Source: JAVVEW01 sp032251045 (GTDB taxonomy: Bacteria > Pseudomonadota > Gammaproteobacteria > Methylococcales > Methylomonadaceae). Taken from it: 55,272 nucleotides of DNA. A program made the translations under genes and the position numbers. Of the stretch, positions 26,004-34,948 are shown piece after piece (the first letter of the stretch is position 1; each line of letters opens with the position of its first letter). Under the pieces are notes generated by a model, which searched no databases, was not told where the DNA came from, and was given only the letters and a program-made list of their open reading frames with translations. The stretch lies in contig JAVVEW010000011.1 in the NCBI GenBank assembly GCA_032251045.1, forward strand, positions 1 to 55,272, in the 5' to 3' direction.

Positions 26004-27176
26004 CTAGCCATTCAGCGGTTGACCTTCATCGGTCAACGCACAAACTTTATGGTCTTGAATCTGTAAACGCGCCGTACCTGCCAACAAGGCTTCCAGGTCT
26101 TGGCCGACCATGGCATGGCGCCAGCCTTTATTCAGCGCCGAATTTTCCGGCTCAAGCAGCAAGGCTTCCAAATCTTTACGGCCGGCGAGGCTAACCGGAT
26201 TGAGGCTGTTTTGCGCCGCTTTAACCTTTACCCAGGCCGTGAGCAAATCCAACACGGCTTCCTGCTGTGCGTTCAGTCGTGGCGTTTTGCCTTTTTCCTC
26301 AGCCATTTTTGCAGGCCGAGTCAGCGCTTCGGCGATCAACTGGCACAATTTTTCGCCCTGTTTACGCACCAGACCATCGTTGATTTGCCGCACCTTGCTC
26401 AGCGCTTCAACGGTGGTGGGTTGCAGCTTGGCCAATTCCACCATCAACTCATCGCGTAATAACCAGCTGCGTGGCTTATTTTGGCTTTTGGCGGTTTCCT
26501 CGCGCCATTGTGCGAGCACTTTAAGTACGCCCAATTGACGCCCGGTTAATTTGAATTTACCGCGAATGCGCCGCCAGGCTTCGGTCGGCTGAACTTCGTA
26601 GAGTTTGACATCCATCAAGTCGGCAAACTCACGCGCCAACCAGTTCATGCGCCCTAATTCATTTAGTTTGGTTAACATTTTCTGGTACACCAAACATAAA
26701 TAGGTGACATCGTCGGCGGCATAGCGCAATTGTTCCGGTGATAAAGGTCTGGCCAGCCAATCGGTACGTGAATGCGCCTTGCTTAAGTTGACATTGAGAA
26801 AATGCGACACTAACAAGGCATAGCCGGCATTTTCGGGTAAACCCAGCAGGGGCGCTGCTATCTGGGTATCAAAGACCGGCCCTGGAATCTGGCCTGTCAA
26901 ATGATAGAAAATTTCCAGATCCTGTCGACAGGAATGTATCACTTTAACCAAATCTGTGCGTAACAGCTGTGTCCACAGTGGCGCCAGATCGTAACCCGCT
27001 TTAGGGTCAACACAAGCCACCCATTCCGGCGTAGCCAATTGCAGCAGACAAAATTCTGGATAATAGGTTTTTTCACGCATGAACTCGGTATCCAGCGCCA
27101 GCCATTGCAGTGGCTGAATTCTGTGACACAGCGCCTGAAGCTGCGCGGCGTCGGTGATATATTCAATATCAGTCAT
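26004..27176 (-). CDS. rnd: Ribonuclease D
   Basis: RNase D is a 3'-to-5' exoribonuclease that trims tRNA precursors and other small RNAs. The 390 residues contain the DEDD exonuclease: WLALDTEFMREKTYYP (DxE, near residue 29), VIHSCRQDLEIFYH (second Asp) and LRYAADDVTYLCLVY (YxxxD). An HRDC domain follows (ARLAQWREETAKSQNKPR-like segment, from about residue 210), and a second HRDC-like repeat lies near 290-370. It lies between hemJ and the DbpA-domain gene on the same strand. Confidence 0.95.
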   Translation of the reverse strand: MTDIEYITDAAQLQALCHRIQPLQWLALDTEFMREKTYYPEFCLLQLATPEWVACVDPKAGYDLAPLWTQLLRTDLVKVIHSCRQDLEIFYHLTGQIPGPVFDTQIAAPLLGLPENAGYALLVSHFLNVNLSKAHSRTDWLARPLSPEQLRYAADDVTYLCLVYQKMLTKLNELGRMNWLAREFADLMDVKLYEVQPTEAWRRIRGKFKLTGRQLGVLKVLAQWREETAKSQNKPRSWLLRDELMVELAKLQPTTVEALSKVRQINDGLVRKQGEKLCQLIAEALTRPAKMAEEKGKTPRLNAQQEAVLDLLTAWVKVKAAQNSLNPVSLAGRKDLEALLLEPENSALNKGWRHAMVGQDLEALLAGTARLQIQDHKVCALTDEGQPLNG

Positions 27177-27263
27177 GACAATCCTGGTGTTTGAAGATGT
27201 TGAAGACAGGTGTAGCCCATCTTGAATCAGTCATCGTGATGTAATCGCCTCTAACAAGAAGCA

Positions 27264-27305
27264 AAAAGGCGCCCCGACTCTGCTGTCATAGTGCTGATTC
27301 GGGGC
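27264..27305 (-). terminator. Rho-independent terminator after the DbpA-domain gene
   Basis: GCCCCGA (27271-27277) pairs with TCGGGGC (27299-27305) across a 21-base loop. On the minus strand the stem is followed by GCC and then TTTTT (complement of 27264-27268). It closes the lptD-surA-DbpA-domain unit ahead of rnd. Confidence 0.65.
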
Positions 27306-27357
27306 ATGTGGGTAGGGCTGCGATGGCATCAATCCAGCCACGCCTGTTTGATCGGCT

Positions 27358-27861
27358 TTAGGATTTAGCGGGGCGTTTACGCACGCCGGCCGTGCGCGCA
27401 CGACTACGCCGCTGCCGCGATTGCGTTTTCTGGTGGCGATGAATGGCCAGCGCCTGACCATTGAGTTCCACCGTTTGCAAATGCGCGAAAATATCGCCCG
27501 GCATACCTTCCGGCAAATCGACCAGCGTCCAGCTATCGCGAATATCGATAAATGATAACCAGCGACGGTCAACGCCGGCTTCCTCGACCAGCATTTGTTC
27601 GATTTGCCCCCGCGTTACGCCATGCACCTGGCCAACTTCAAGCCGATAGCGGCGTAATTTAGGTGTTTGCGGCAAAGCGGTGGACTGCGAAAGCTGATGT
27701 AAACACAGCTGCAACAAGGCACAGGCAACGGTGCGCTCAGAAGCTTCCAGCTGTTCGGTCAAGCGGGCCAGTAGCTCGCGCTCGTCACTCAGCGCGCTGT
27801 CTGACAGAGCCGCACGAAGCTGCCTGACCAGTCTTTCAGGTAATGGAATATCCGTGCTCAG
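27358..27861 (-). CDS. Stand-alone DbpA-type RNA-binding domain protein (probable CUG start)
   Basis: The C-terminal ~75 residues (YRLEVGQVHGVTRGQIEQML ... ISFIDI-like strand ... TLVDLPEGMPGDIFAHL) match the DbpA/DeaD RNA-binding domain that normally follows a DEAD-box helicase and recognises structured rRNA. No helicase precedes it. The tail is very basic (RQRRSRARTAGVRKRPAK). The first conventional start in frame is TTG at 27762, but helix-forming sequence of the helicase-linker type continues upstream to CTG at 27861, read MSTDIPLPERL. That CTG overlaps the surA stop as CTGA and lies 7 bases after GAGG (27869-27872). With it the protein has 167 residues; with TTG, 134. It is coupled to surA and probably acts in RNA metabolism, but partner and target are unknown. 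Confidence 0.75.
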   Translation of the reverse strand: MSTDIPLPERLVRQLRAALSDSALSDERELLARLTEQLEASERTVACALLQLCLHQLSQSTALPQTPKLRRYRLEVGQVHGVTRGQIEQMLVEEAGVDRRWLSFIDIRDSWTLVDLPEGMPGDIFAHLQTVELNGQALAIHRHQKTQSRQRRSRARTAGVRKRPAKS

Positions 27862-29219
27862 AGCCTGTCCTCAAAGATTTTGACATAGGATTGATCACGC
27901 AAGCGCCTTAACCACAGCTCGGTTTCTTCTTCGATTTTGCGCTGCCTGAGCATTTCACGCAAACGCTCTTTTTTGAAATCATCGCTATCGTCCTGGCTTT
28001 TACGTTCCAGAACCTCGATCAGATGCCAACCAAACTGCGTCTGTACCGGCGCACTTAACTCACCTAGAGCCAGCGCATTCATGGTTTTCTCAAATTCCGG
28101 CACCAAGGCGCCAGGCTCCACCCAGCCCAGCTCCCCACCTTTCAGCGCCGATCCTTTATCCTCGGAATATTTACGCGCCAGCTCGGCAAAATTCTCACCC
28201 TGCCGGACGCGCTCGGATAATTGCAACAAACGCTGACGCGCTGTTTGATCGTCTATCAATTCGTTGGTTTTAATCAGAATATGCCGCGCCCGGGTTTTGG
28301 TGGTGACATGCCGCTGCTCACCACCTTTACGCGCGACCATCTTGACAATGTGAAAGCCGCTGGGACTGCGTATCGGTGTTGACACTTCGCCCTGTGCCAA
28401 TTGGTCAACGACATCGACAAACAGGCTGGGCACCTGACTGATGTCACGCCAGCCTAAATCACCGCCCTGCAGGGCTTCCCCGCTGGCCGACTGCGCCATG
28501 GCCAGTTGGGTAAAATCGGCACCGGCCTGTAATTGCGCTACCAGCTCATCGGCTTGCTTGCTGGCCTTGCCCACCACCTCCGGGGCGGCGCCTTCCGGCA
28601 CGGCAATCAGAATATGCGCCAGATGGTAGCGGGCCGAATCCAGTGCTTGCGCCCCTCCGGTTTCCAGGAAGTGCTCCAGTTCCCGGTCGGAAACTTTGAC
28701 CCGCCCGCCGACTTCACGGCCACGCAGTTGGTTAATGATCATTTCATCGGCAATGCTTTCTTCAAACGCTTTGACACTCATGCCTTGACTGGCCAACTGC
28801 GTCCGGAATTGTTGCGCATCCATGCCATTTTGTCTGGCAATGTCAGCAACCGCGGCATTTAACATGTCCGGAGTGGCTTTAATACCGGCCTGGGCCGCTA
28901 ATTGTCTTTGCAATGCTTCCAGAATCAATTTTTCCAGAACCTGTCGGCGTAAGATCGGTTGCGGCGGCAGCGGCATTTGTGCGGCCGCCATGCGCTGCGC
29001 GATCAATTCCGCTTGGCCTTTCAGTTCGCTGGCCAAAATCACATCATCCTCGGCAATAGCGACAATATAGTCCAGCGCCTGAGCTGCGGCGACGCTCGTT
29101 GCCAACAGCAAGGCAACGCCTAACCAGACGAACCCGGCAGACAGGACACGTCGTCGGCTGCCGGATGGGCTAGTTTTGCGGACGCCGGTAACCAGCAATG
29201 TTTTTCTCAAAAAATTCAT
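27858..29219 (-). CDS. surA: SurA peptidyl-prolyl isomerase / OMP chaperone segment of the fusion
   Basis: SurA escorts unfolded outer-membrane proteins, LptD among them, across the periplasm to BamA. This segment would have 453 residues from the internal ATG at 29219, a plausible independent start although no Shine-Dalgarno precedes it. A Sec signal ends VAAAQA|LDYIVAIAEDD. A SurA N-terminal domain follows, then two PpiC/parvulin domains (ARYHLAHILIAVPEG and TKTRARHILIKTNEL mark their first strands; GGDLGWRDISQVPSLF and GGELGWVEPGALVPEF their second parts). The C-terminal helix ends YVKIFEDRL. It overlaps the DbpA-domain gene in a CTGA junction. pdxA and rsmA, frequent downstream partners, are absent. 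Confidence 0.6.
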   Translation of the reverse strand: MNFLRKTLLVTGVRKTSPSGSRRRVLSAGFVWLGVALLLATSVAAAQALDYIVAIAEDDVILASELKGQAELIAQRMAAAQMPLPPQPILRRQVLEKLILEALQRQLAAQAGIKATPDMLNAAVADIARQNGMDAQQFRTQLASQGMSVKAFEESIADEMIINQLRGREVGGRVKVSDRELEHFLETGGAQALDSARYHLAHILIAVPEGAAPEVVGKASKQADELVAQLQAGADFTQLAMAQSASGEALQGGDLGWRDISQVPSLFVDVVDQLAQGEVSTPIRSPSGFHIVKMVARKGGEQRHVTTKTRARHILIKTNELIDDQTARQRLLQLSERVRQGENFAELARKYSEDKGSALKGGELGWVEPGALVPEFEKTMNALALGELSAPVQTQFGWHLIEVLERKSQDDSDDFKKERLREMLRQRKIEEETELWLRRLRDQSYVKIFEDRL

Positions 29220-31970
29220 CAAGTTTATACCAAATGCAGTCAAGCCTTTTAACTCAAGCTGGACAAACACGCCATTTTGGCTGTCGCCCTGAAACTGTTG
29301 TTGGCCTATCAAAGTGTCAATGGTATTGACGAATCGCCGCCCGATAATACGGAAGCGCCAGCAGCAACTTTCCTTTTCAAAGCCGGCAAAGCTTTCGATG
29401 GATGAATTAAAAAACCAGGAATACTGCCAACGACCGACAAAATACCAGTCATCAAACAATGGCCATCGCATCGAGACATCACTTTGTTCCAGAAGATCCT
29501 TGCGGCGGCGATAGGCGATATTAAAAATCTGCTCACCTCGATCATTGTAATGGAAAACGACATCGGTTCGGGTTGATTGGTTACGAATCGGGTCCCATTG
29601 CTGCCCGAGCTTCAAGGCCATGGTGTCGGTCATTTGCCAGGCGACCTCGGCAATCATATTCGAGAAGCGGTCATCCAGTTCGTGACGTGCGCTGAACGGT
29701 GATACCAACACGCCGCCATCCAGATTACAACTGCCGTCAGGATTGAAGACTAAACACACCGAACGGTCGCGGAAGAAGAAAATTTCGCCCAGACTGGCGC
29801 GCAAAATTTCACGCCCGGTTTCCTGGTCGTTCAATCGCGTAGTGATGGCCGCCGTCAATTGATTGGCATCGTTCACCCGGTCGCTACCACTGAAACGGTT
29901 TTCCCGAAACAGGCTGTCGAAGTTAAAATCAAACTCAGAGGTATCAAATAATGGAATGTCGCTTTGCTGGTCACGCGGCACGAATAAATAAAACAGGCGC
30001 GGCTCCAGGGTATGCACATAATCGCTGCCGAACAAATCCATCTCGCGCTCCAGAATCAGCCCGCTATCCAATGAAAACATTGGCAAGGTGCGATTGATGG
30101 CGCTGTCCTGGCCGGGTTGCTGACCGGAAAGATCATAGCGGGTATAGCGCACGGAAACCTTGGGCACCACAAACGCACCGGGTTTAATCAAGGGCATGCT
30201 CAACGACGGATGCACGTCAAAACGTAAACCATCGGTCAAGGTGCGGTGCCGGAAATTGACGAACTCGGTCGCTAATTGCGCCTGCAGCGGACCAAAACCG
30301 AAGTCAAACACATCTCCCACATCCGCACGCACTTGCGGTACCCGCTGGTAAGGCTTTTGACCGGCGGTGATGGTTTTATCGATGGTCTGATAATTTTCCG
30401 CCAATGCCAACAAACGCACCTGGTCTTTTTGGTATTGGATATTGGCATGGCTTCTCAAAAAGCGCGTGTCCGCAAAACTGATATTCGAGCCTAAGTCGTT
30501 AAAATAATCATCATCGGAGACGATATTGGCATCGAACTCACTGCGTAGATACGGATTGAAGGTGGAAATGTTTTTTACCGAACCCATATAACGACTTCTG
30601 CCTCGGGTATCGTCATCGGGCAATACATCAAAGGCGATCGAGCTAGGTCCTAAGGCACTCAGATGCCGAAAAGTCGCACCGAACATCGGCCCGCGCTCAG
30701 AGACATAGCGTGGCCTTAACGTGGCGTCATAGTTCGGGGCGATGTTCCAGTAAAAAGGAATTTCCACATCGGCGCCGTTTTTGTCAGAAAAACCAAAACT
30801 AGGCGTGAGGAATCCGGTCAAGCGCCGGTCATCCAGTGGAAAAGAAATATAAGGCGTATAAGCTAGCGGGATACCTTTGAATTCCAGCCAGGCATTACGC
30901 GCCGCACCTTGCCCGCTATCTTTGTTGAGCTTAAGATCCGAGGCATGAATGGCCCAGTCATTATTGCCGGGTCGACAGCTGGTGAAGGCGACATCGGTAT
31001 AACGCGATAAATACTGACTGTCCCTGAATACTGTACCGGCCCGGCCACGAATCGGCGTTTGTGGCGCGATGAACACCATGTCACGAATCCGCGCCCGGCT
31101 GTTTTGCGTGTTCAGCATTAAGGTGTCGCTTTTGAAGGCAATGGCGTCATCGCTGTAGAATACATTGCCCTGAGCATCCAGCGTTTGCGACACGGTGTCA
31201 TAATGCAACGTCTGGGCCAGCATACGTTGGTCGGCGCGTTCGATATCAACATGGCCGAAAAAACCGGTGATCTCATTATCAAATACTTCCGAATAATCGG
31301 ATTTGATCTCTAAAGGCGTGGCTTCGCGCTGATCCGAGGTCGACACAAAATCAGCCGGCACGCCCATTTCACTGCCGCAATTTCGCCACGGGTCGTAAGG
31401 CAAGCGCGCCCGTATGGTTTTGAAGTGACGCTCTTCGGTGCTTTTGAAGACCGGTCCTAAGCCAAACCAGGATGATGCGGGGCGCGAGACTTCACGCGCT
31501 TCACCTTCAGGGTCTGGTCCGCGTAACAGGCATCGCCAGCCCTCATCATCGGGATTGCCGGCACATTGCCAGCCGGCCTCGGCAATTTTTTCCGCATACA
31601 TAGCCTCTGCGGCGGGCGGCTGCTCATTGCCAAGTGCCACAGGGCCACCTAAATTGGGCAGCGCCTCGTCGGTCAGGGTAGGAATGGGTGCCAACGGTTG
31701 GGTAGACAATAGTGCAAGGTCAGGTAATTCGCTCTCCGCCGGTATCTCAGGCTCAGCTGCTTCAGCACTGAGCTTCGCGCTATCAACAGCGACTGCTGCG
31801 TCAGAGGTTATCTTTGAGGCGTCAGCATCCGCGCAATCCCAAGCCGCTTCCTCGCCAGGTGCGCAAGACCATTGCGCTTCATGTTCCGCCGCCCTGACTT
31901 CAGCGAAGGACCACAAGACGCTGGTTAGCACACAGAAATATAATAATCGCCGACCGGGATGCGAAGACAT
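27858..31970 (-). CDS. lptD: LptD-SurA in-frame fusion: LPS assembly barrel joined to periplasmic chaperone
   Basis: One reading frame of 1370 residues (from ATG 31970) holds two proteins normally made separately. Residues 1 to ~930 are LptD, the outer-membrane barrel that inserts lipopolysaccharide. It has a Sec signal (to VRAA), two N-terminal W-x-C motifs, an OstA-type beta-jellyroll domain (~residues 200-330) and a ~26-strand barrel; the Cys-Cys pair at 869-870 (KESCCWRF) is the conserved disulfide partner. The last barrel strand (FVQLELKGLTAFG) is followed without a stop by RRRVLSAGFVWLGVALLLA... cut at AQA, which is a SurA signal peptide, then SurA with two parvulin domains. Divergent amgK-murU is the usual neighbour of lptD. 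Earlier in-frame ATGs (up to 32057) would add residues before the signal. Confidence 0.85.
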   Translation of the reverse strand: MSSHPGRRLLYFCVLTSVLWSFAEVRAAEHEAQWSCAPGEEAAWDCADADASKITSDAAVAVDSAKLSAEAAEPEIPAESELPDLALLSTQPLAPIPTLTDEALPNLGGPVALGNEQPPAAEAMYAEKIAEAGWQCAGNPDDEGWRCLLRGPDPEGEAREVSRPASSWFGLGPVFKSTEERHFKTIRARLPYDPWRNCGSEMGVPADFVSTSDQREATPLEIKSDYSEVFDNEITGFFGHVDIERADQRMLAQTLHYDTVSQTLDAQGNVFYSDDAIAFKSDTLMLNTQNSRARIRDMVFIAPQTPIRGRAGTVFRDSQYLSRYTDVAFTSCRPGNNDWAIHASDLKLNKDSGQGAARNAWLEFKGIPLAYTPYISFPLDDRRLTGFLTPSFGFSDKNGADVEIPFYWNIAPNYDATLRPRYVSERGPMFGATFRHLSALGPSSIAFDVLPDDDTRGRSRYMGSVKNISTFNPYLRSEFDANIVSDDDYFNDLGSNISFADTRFLRSHANIQYQKDQVRLLALAENYQTIDKTITAGQKPYQRVPQVRADVGDVFDFGFGPLQAQLATEFVNFRHRTLTDGLRFDVHPSLSMPLIKPGAFVVPKVSVRYTRYDLSGQQPGQDSAINRTLPMFSLDSGLILEREMDLFGSDYVHTLEPRLFYLFVPRDQQSDIPLFDTSEFDFNFDSLFRENRFSGSDRVNDANQLTAAITTRLNDQETGREILRASLGEIFFFRDRSVCLVFNPDGSCNLDGGVLVSPFSARHELDDRFSNMIAEVAWQMTDTMALKLGQQWDPIRNQSTRTDVVFHYNDRGEQIFNIAYRRRKDLLEQSDVSMRWPLFDDWYFVGRWQYSWFFNSSIESFAGFEKESCCWRFRIIGRRFVNTIDTLIGQQQFQGDSQNGVFVQLELKGLTAFGINLMNFLRKTLLVTGVRKTSPSGSRRRVLSAGFVWLGVALLLATSVAAAQALDYIVAIAEDDVILASELKGQAELIAQRMAAAQMPLPPQPILRRQVLEKLILEALQRQLAAQAGIKATPDMLNAAVADIARQNGMDAQQFRTQLASQGMSVKAFEESIADEMIINQLRGREVGGRVKVSDRELEHFLETGGAQALDSARYHLAHILIAVPEGAAPEVVGKASKQADELVAQLQAGADFTQLAMAQSASGEALQGGDLGWRDISQVPSLFVDVVDQLAQGEVSTPIRSPSGFHIVKMVARKGGEQRHVTTKTRARHILIKTNELIDDQTARQRLLQLSERVRQGENFAELARKYSEDKGSALKGGELGWVEPGALVPEFEKTMNALALGELSAPVQTQFGWHLIEVLERKSQDDSDDFKKERLREMLRQRKIEEETELWLRRLRDQSYVKIFEDRL

Positions 31971-32179
31971 GGGCAAAATTCTCTGGAACAGCATTAAACG
32001 TAGGGTGCTTGATTGATGCCTGGACATGAACAGACGCGCCGGGCCGCCTGAGCGCAAGTGCCGGACACAGGATGTTAAAGGCCAGTGCCGGGTAACTTGA
32101 CCGCCGCCATGGTGAAAACCGGTTAAAATAACCTAACACCGCATTTTAACCGATTAGCCGCCTAACTCACCACGTTTTC

Positions 32180-33184
32180 ATGACCACGTCCCGCGCTTCA
32201 CGCCAACATGCCTTGCAGCACTGGTTATCCACCCATACGTCTGTGGCGTCAGAGACATTGACCGCGCTCGGTGGCGACGCCAGTTTTCGCCGCTACTACC
32301 GTTTTCAGGCACAGCAGCAATCGTGGCTGGTCATGGATGCGCCACCCGAGCATGAGGACCTGGCGCGTTTTCTCGATCGGGCGCAGTTGTTTGCCCATCT
32401 TCAGGTGCCTGTGCCACGCTGCTACGAATTCGATTTACAACAAGGCTTTCTATTGCTGGAAGACTTTGGTCAACACAGCCTGGAAAGCGTGCTGACCGCG
32501 GCCAACGCCGATACCTGGTATGCCAGGGCGATGCGGCAATTGCTGGATTGGCAGCAACAAACGCTGGCCCAGCCGCTATCTGTCCCGGATTATGATGAAG
32601 CCCTGTTGCAACGGGAGCTGGATCTGTTCGAACAGTGGTTCATACGCAGGCATTTGCGTCTGGATGAGCCTGTGCCTGGCTTTGCCGAGGTTTGCGCAAA
32701 GCTGATCGAAGCCGCGCTGGCGCAGCCTAAAGTGCTGGTGCATCGTGATTATCATTGCCGTAACCTGATGGTAGTCGGGTCACAACTGGGTGTCATTGAT
32801 TTCCAGGATGCGGTCACGGGGCCTGTGACCTATGATCTGGTATCGTTGCTGCGCGATTGTTATCAGCACTGGCCAGATAGTGCCGTGGACACCTGGCTGG
32901 AGCGCTATTATCAGCAGGCTCTGGGGCTTGGCCTGGTCGATTGCGACCGGGCCTGCTTCCGGCAATGGTTCGATTGGATGGGCCTGCAACGCCAGCTCAA
33001 GGTGCTGGGTATTTTTGCCCGCTTGTATTGGCGTGATGACAAGCCGGGCTATCTGGCGGTATTGCCACATGTGCTGGACAGTGTCTGTCGGGTTTGTGCG
33101 TGTTATCCGCAATGGGCCAGTTTTTATGAGTTTCTGGAGTACAAGGTTCGTCCTGCGCTGGCGCAAGCCCGGGTAGAACCATGA
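32180..33184 (+). CDS. amgK: N-acetylmuramate/N-acetylglucosamine kinase AmgK
   Basis: AmgK phosphorylates MurNAc at the anomeric position in the recycling pathway that bypasses de novo UDP-MurNAc synthesis and can lower fosfomycin sensitivity. The 334 residues have the aminoglycoside-phosphotransferase fold: N-lobe ALGGDASFRRYYRF, catalytic loop LVHRDYHCRNLMVV with Asp and Asn, and the metal-binding GVIDFQDAVTGP. Its partner murU overlaps by four bases. The same gene pair divergent from lptD-surA is known from Pseudomonas, which supports the assignment. Confidence 0.92.
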   Translation: MTTSRASRQHALQHWLSTHTSVASETLTALGGDASFRRYYRFQAQQQSWLVMDAPPEHEDLARFLDRAQLFAHLQVPVPRCYEFDLQQGFLLLEDFGQHSLESVLTAANADTWYARAMRQLLDWQQQTLAQPLSVPDYDEALLQRELDLFEQWFIRRHLRLDEPVPGFAEVCAKLIEAALAQPKVLVHRDYHCRNLMVVGSQLGVIDFQDAVTGPVTYDLVSLLRDCYQHWPDSAVDTWLERYYQQALGLGLVDCDRACFRQWFDWMGLQRQLKVLGIFARLYWRDDKPGYLAVLPHVLDSVCRVCACYPQWASFYEFLEYKVRPALAQARVEP

Positions 33185-33864
33185 AAGCTTTTATCCTGGC
33201 GGCCGGGCGCGGCGAGCGTATGCGACCTTTGACCGACCAAATACCCAAGCCTTTATTGACCGTGGCCGGAAAGCCATTGATCGTGCATTTAATCGAACAA
33301 CTGCGCGCCGAAGGCTTTATCGAGCTGGTCATCAATACCGCGTATTTGGGCGCGCAAATTCATGCCGCCTTAGGCGATGGCGCGGCTTTAGGCGTTAGCA
33401 TCCGCTATTCCGATGAAGGCCCGGAACCTCTGGAAACATTGGGCGGCATTGTTCATGCACTGCCTTTGCTGGGCGCGGAACCGTTTTTAGTCATCAATGC
33501 CGATATCGCGCTGGATTATCCACTGGGTCAGTTGGCGCTGCCTGACGGTGATGATGCGCATTTGCTGCTGATTGCCAATCCACCGCATCATCCCGATGGC
33601 GATTTTGGCCTGAACGAACAGGGGCGGGTGTTAGCCTCGGCGGCGCGGCAATTTACTTTCGCTGGGGTCGGCGTGTATCATTCCCGACTGTTCCATAATC
33701 TGACTTCCAGCAAGGCTAAACTGGCGCCTTTGTTGCGTCAGGCCATGTCTCAAAACCGGGTTTCCGGGACGCTGCATCACGGCTTTTGGCTGGATGTCGG
33801 CACCCCCGACCGCTTACAAGCCCTTGCCCATTACTTACCAGGAAACTGTCATGCCCGATCATAG
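33181..33864 (+). CDS. murU: N-acetylmuramate alpha-1-phosphate uridylyltransferase MurU
   Basis: MurU converts MurNAc-1-phosphate to UDP-MurNAc, completing the AmgK-MurU recycling route. The 227 residues open with the nucleotidyltransferase signature MKAFILAAGRGERMRPLT followed by the lysine of IPKPLL. INADIALDYPLG contains the metal-binding aspartate, and FWLDVGTPDRLQ is the usual C-terminal motif. Start and amgK stop share ATGA. The end overlaps the dodecin gene by 14 bases. Confidence 0.93.
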   Translation: MKAFILAAGRGERMRPLTDQIPKPLLTVAGKPLIVHLIEQLRAEGFIELVINTAYLGAQIHAALGDGAALGVSIRYSDEGPEPLETLGGIVHALPLLGAEPFLVINADIALDYPLGQLALPDGDDAHLLLIANPPHHPDGDFGLNEQGRVLASAARQFTFAGVGVYHSRLFHNLTSSKAKLAPLLRQAMSQNRVSGTLHHGFWLDVGTPDRLQALAHYLPGNCHARS

Positions 33865-34057
33865 CTATCAGAAAATCGAAATCACCGGCTCCTCCAGCGC
33901 CGGACTGCAACAAGCCATTGAAAATGCTGTCGCCAAGGCTTACGAAACCCAACCTAACCTGCGCTGGTTTGAAGTGGTGGAAACTCGCGGCCACATCGCA
34001 CAAGGCCAGGTCGCGCATTGGCAGGTCACCGTTAAAATTGGCTTTACCCTGGCTTGA
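33851..34057 (+). CDS. Dodecin (flavin-binding dodecamer subunit)
   Basis: Dodecins are small proteins that form hollow dodecamers storing flavins. The 68 residues fit the family: MPDHSYQKIEITGSS at the first strand, the helix GLQQAIENAVAKAYET, then LRWFEVVETRGHI with the tryptophan that stacks on the flavin, and GQVAHWQVTVKIGF. The start at 33851 lies 14 bases inside murU behind AGGAAA; a longer open frame upstream overlaps murU further and lacks a site. psd starts 4 bases after its stop, so murU, dodecin and psd are probably one transcript. Confidence 0.92.
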   Translation: MPDHSYQKIEITGSSSAGLQQAIENAVAKAYETQPNLRWFEVVETRGHIAQGQVAHWQVTVKIGFTLA

Positions 34058-34061
34058 TGCG

Positions 34062-34922
34062 ATGAACCTGAACAAGTTGGTCTCGGTGTATCCGCAATAT
34101 ATCTTGCCACAGCATTTATTATCCCAATGGCTGAGCCGCATCACCCATGCGCAAACGCCTTGGCTGAAAAATCTGTTCATCCGGCAAATCACCCGCTGGT
34201 ACGGCGTTGATCTAAGCGAGGCGGAACATCCAGACGCTGAAGCTTATGCCTCTTTCAATGCTTTTTTTACCCGCGCCCTCAATCACCAGGCCCGGCCCTG
34301 GCCTGCCGAGCAGGATACGATCTTAAGCCCCGCCGATGGCGTGATCAGTCAGATTGGCAACATTGCTCAAGGCCGTATCATTCAGGCCAAACATCACCAC
34401 TACACGGTCACCGAGCTGTTAGGTGGCAACGAGCAGCATGCTAAAGCGTTCGACAACGGCCTGTTTGCCACTATTTATTTGTCGCCGCGTGATTATCACC
34501 GCTTGCACATGCCGGTGACTGGAAGACTTAAGGAAATGATTCATGTGCCGGGGCGCTTGTTCAGCGTCAATACCGCAACCACCGACACCGTTGCGCGCTT
34601 GTTCGCACGCAACGAGCGGGTGGTGTGTTTGTTTGAAACTGACTTAGGCTCTATGGCATTGGTGCTGGTCGGCGCCATTTTTGTATCCAGCATCGAAACG
34701 GTCTGGCATGGCGTGGTCACCCCGCCCACCCGCGCCAAGCCTCGGGTCTGGCACTATGACGCAGGCCAGGCGCCGGTGATTGAGCGAGGCCAGGAAATGG
34801 GCCGTTTCAATATGGGTTCGACCATTATCGCGCTTTTTCCACAATCTACTCTGAAATGGACTCAAGATTGTCGCGCAGGTCATGCGATCAAATTGCGTCA
34901 GACCTTAGGTATCCCTATCTAG
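34062..34922 (+). CDS. psd: Phosphatidylserine decarboxylase proenzyme
   Basis: Psd decarboxylates phosphatidylserine to phosphatidylethanolamine at the inner membrane. The 286 residues carry SPADGVISQIG, the RDYHRLHMPVTGRL segment with the catalytic histidine, and the self-cleavage site FNMGST, whose serine becomes the pyruvoyl group; the common form is LGST, so Met replaces Leu. The start at 34062 fits the family N-terminus; the longer open frame from 33786 runs through dodecin and is not used. A GGDEF-EAL gene follows 26 bases later. Confidence 0.95.
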   Translation: MNLNKLVSVYPQYILPQHLLSQWLSRITHAQTPWLKNLFIRQITRWYGVDLSEAEHPDAEAYASFNAFFTRALNHQARPWPAEQDTILSPADGVISQIGNIAQGRIIQAKHHHYTVTELLGGNEQHAKAFDNGLFATIYLSPRDYHRLHMPVTGRLKEMIHVPGRLFSVNTATTDTVARLFARNERVVCLFETDLGSMALVLVGAIFVSSIETVWHGVVTPPTRAKPRVWHYDAGQAPVIERGQEMGRFNMGSTIIALFPQSTLKWTQDCRAGHAIKLRQTLGIPI

Positions 34923-34948
34923 CCCAGCCATTTATTGAACTTAATGCC

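Noticed and set aside
33786..34061. Longer N-terminus for psd through the dodecin gene
   Set aside because: This frame only shadows dodecin; family similarity begins at ATG 34062.
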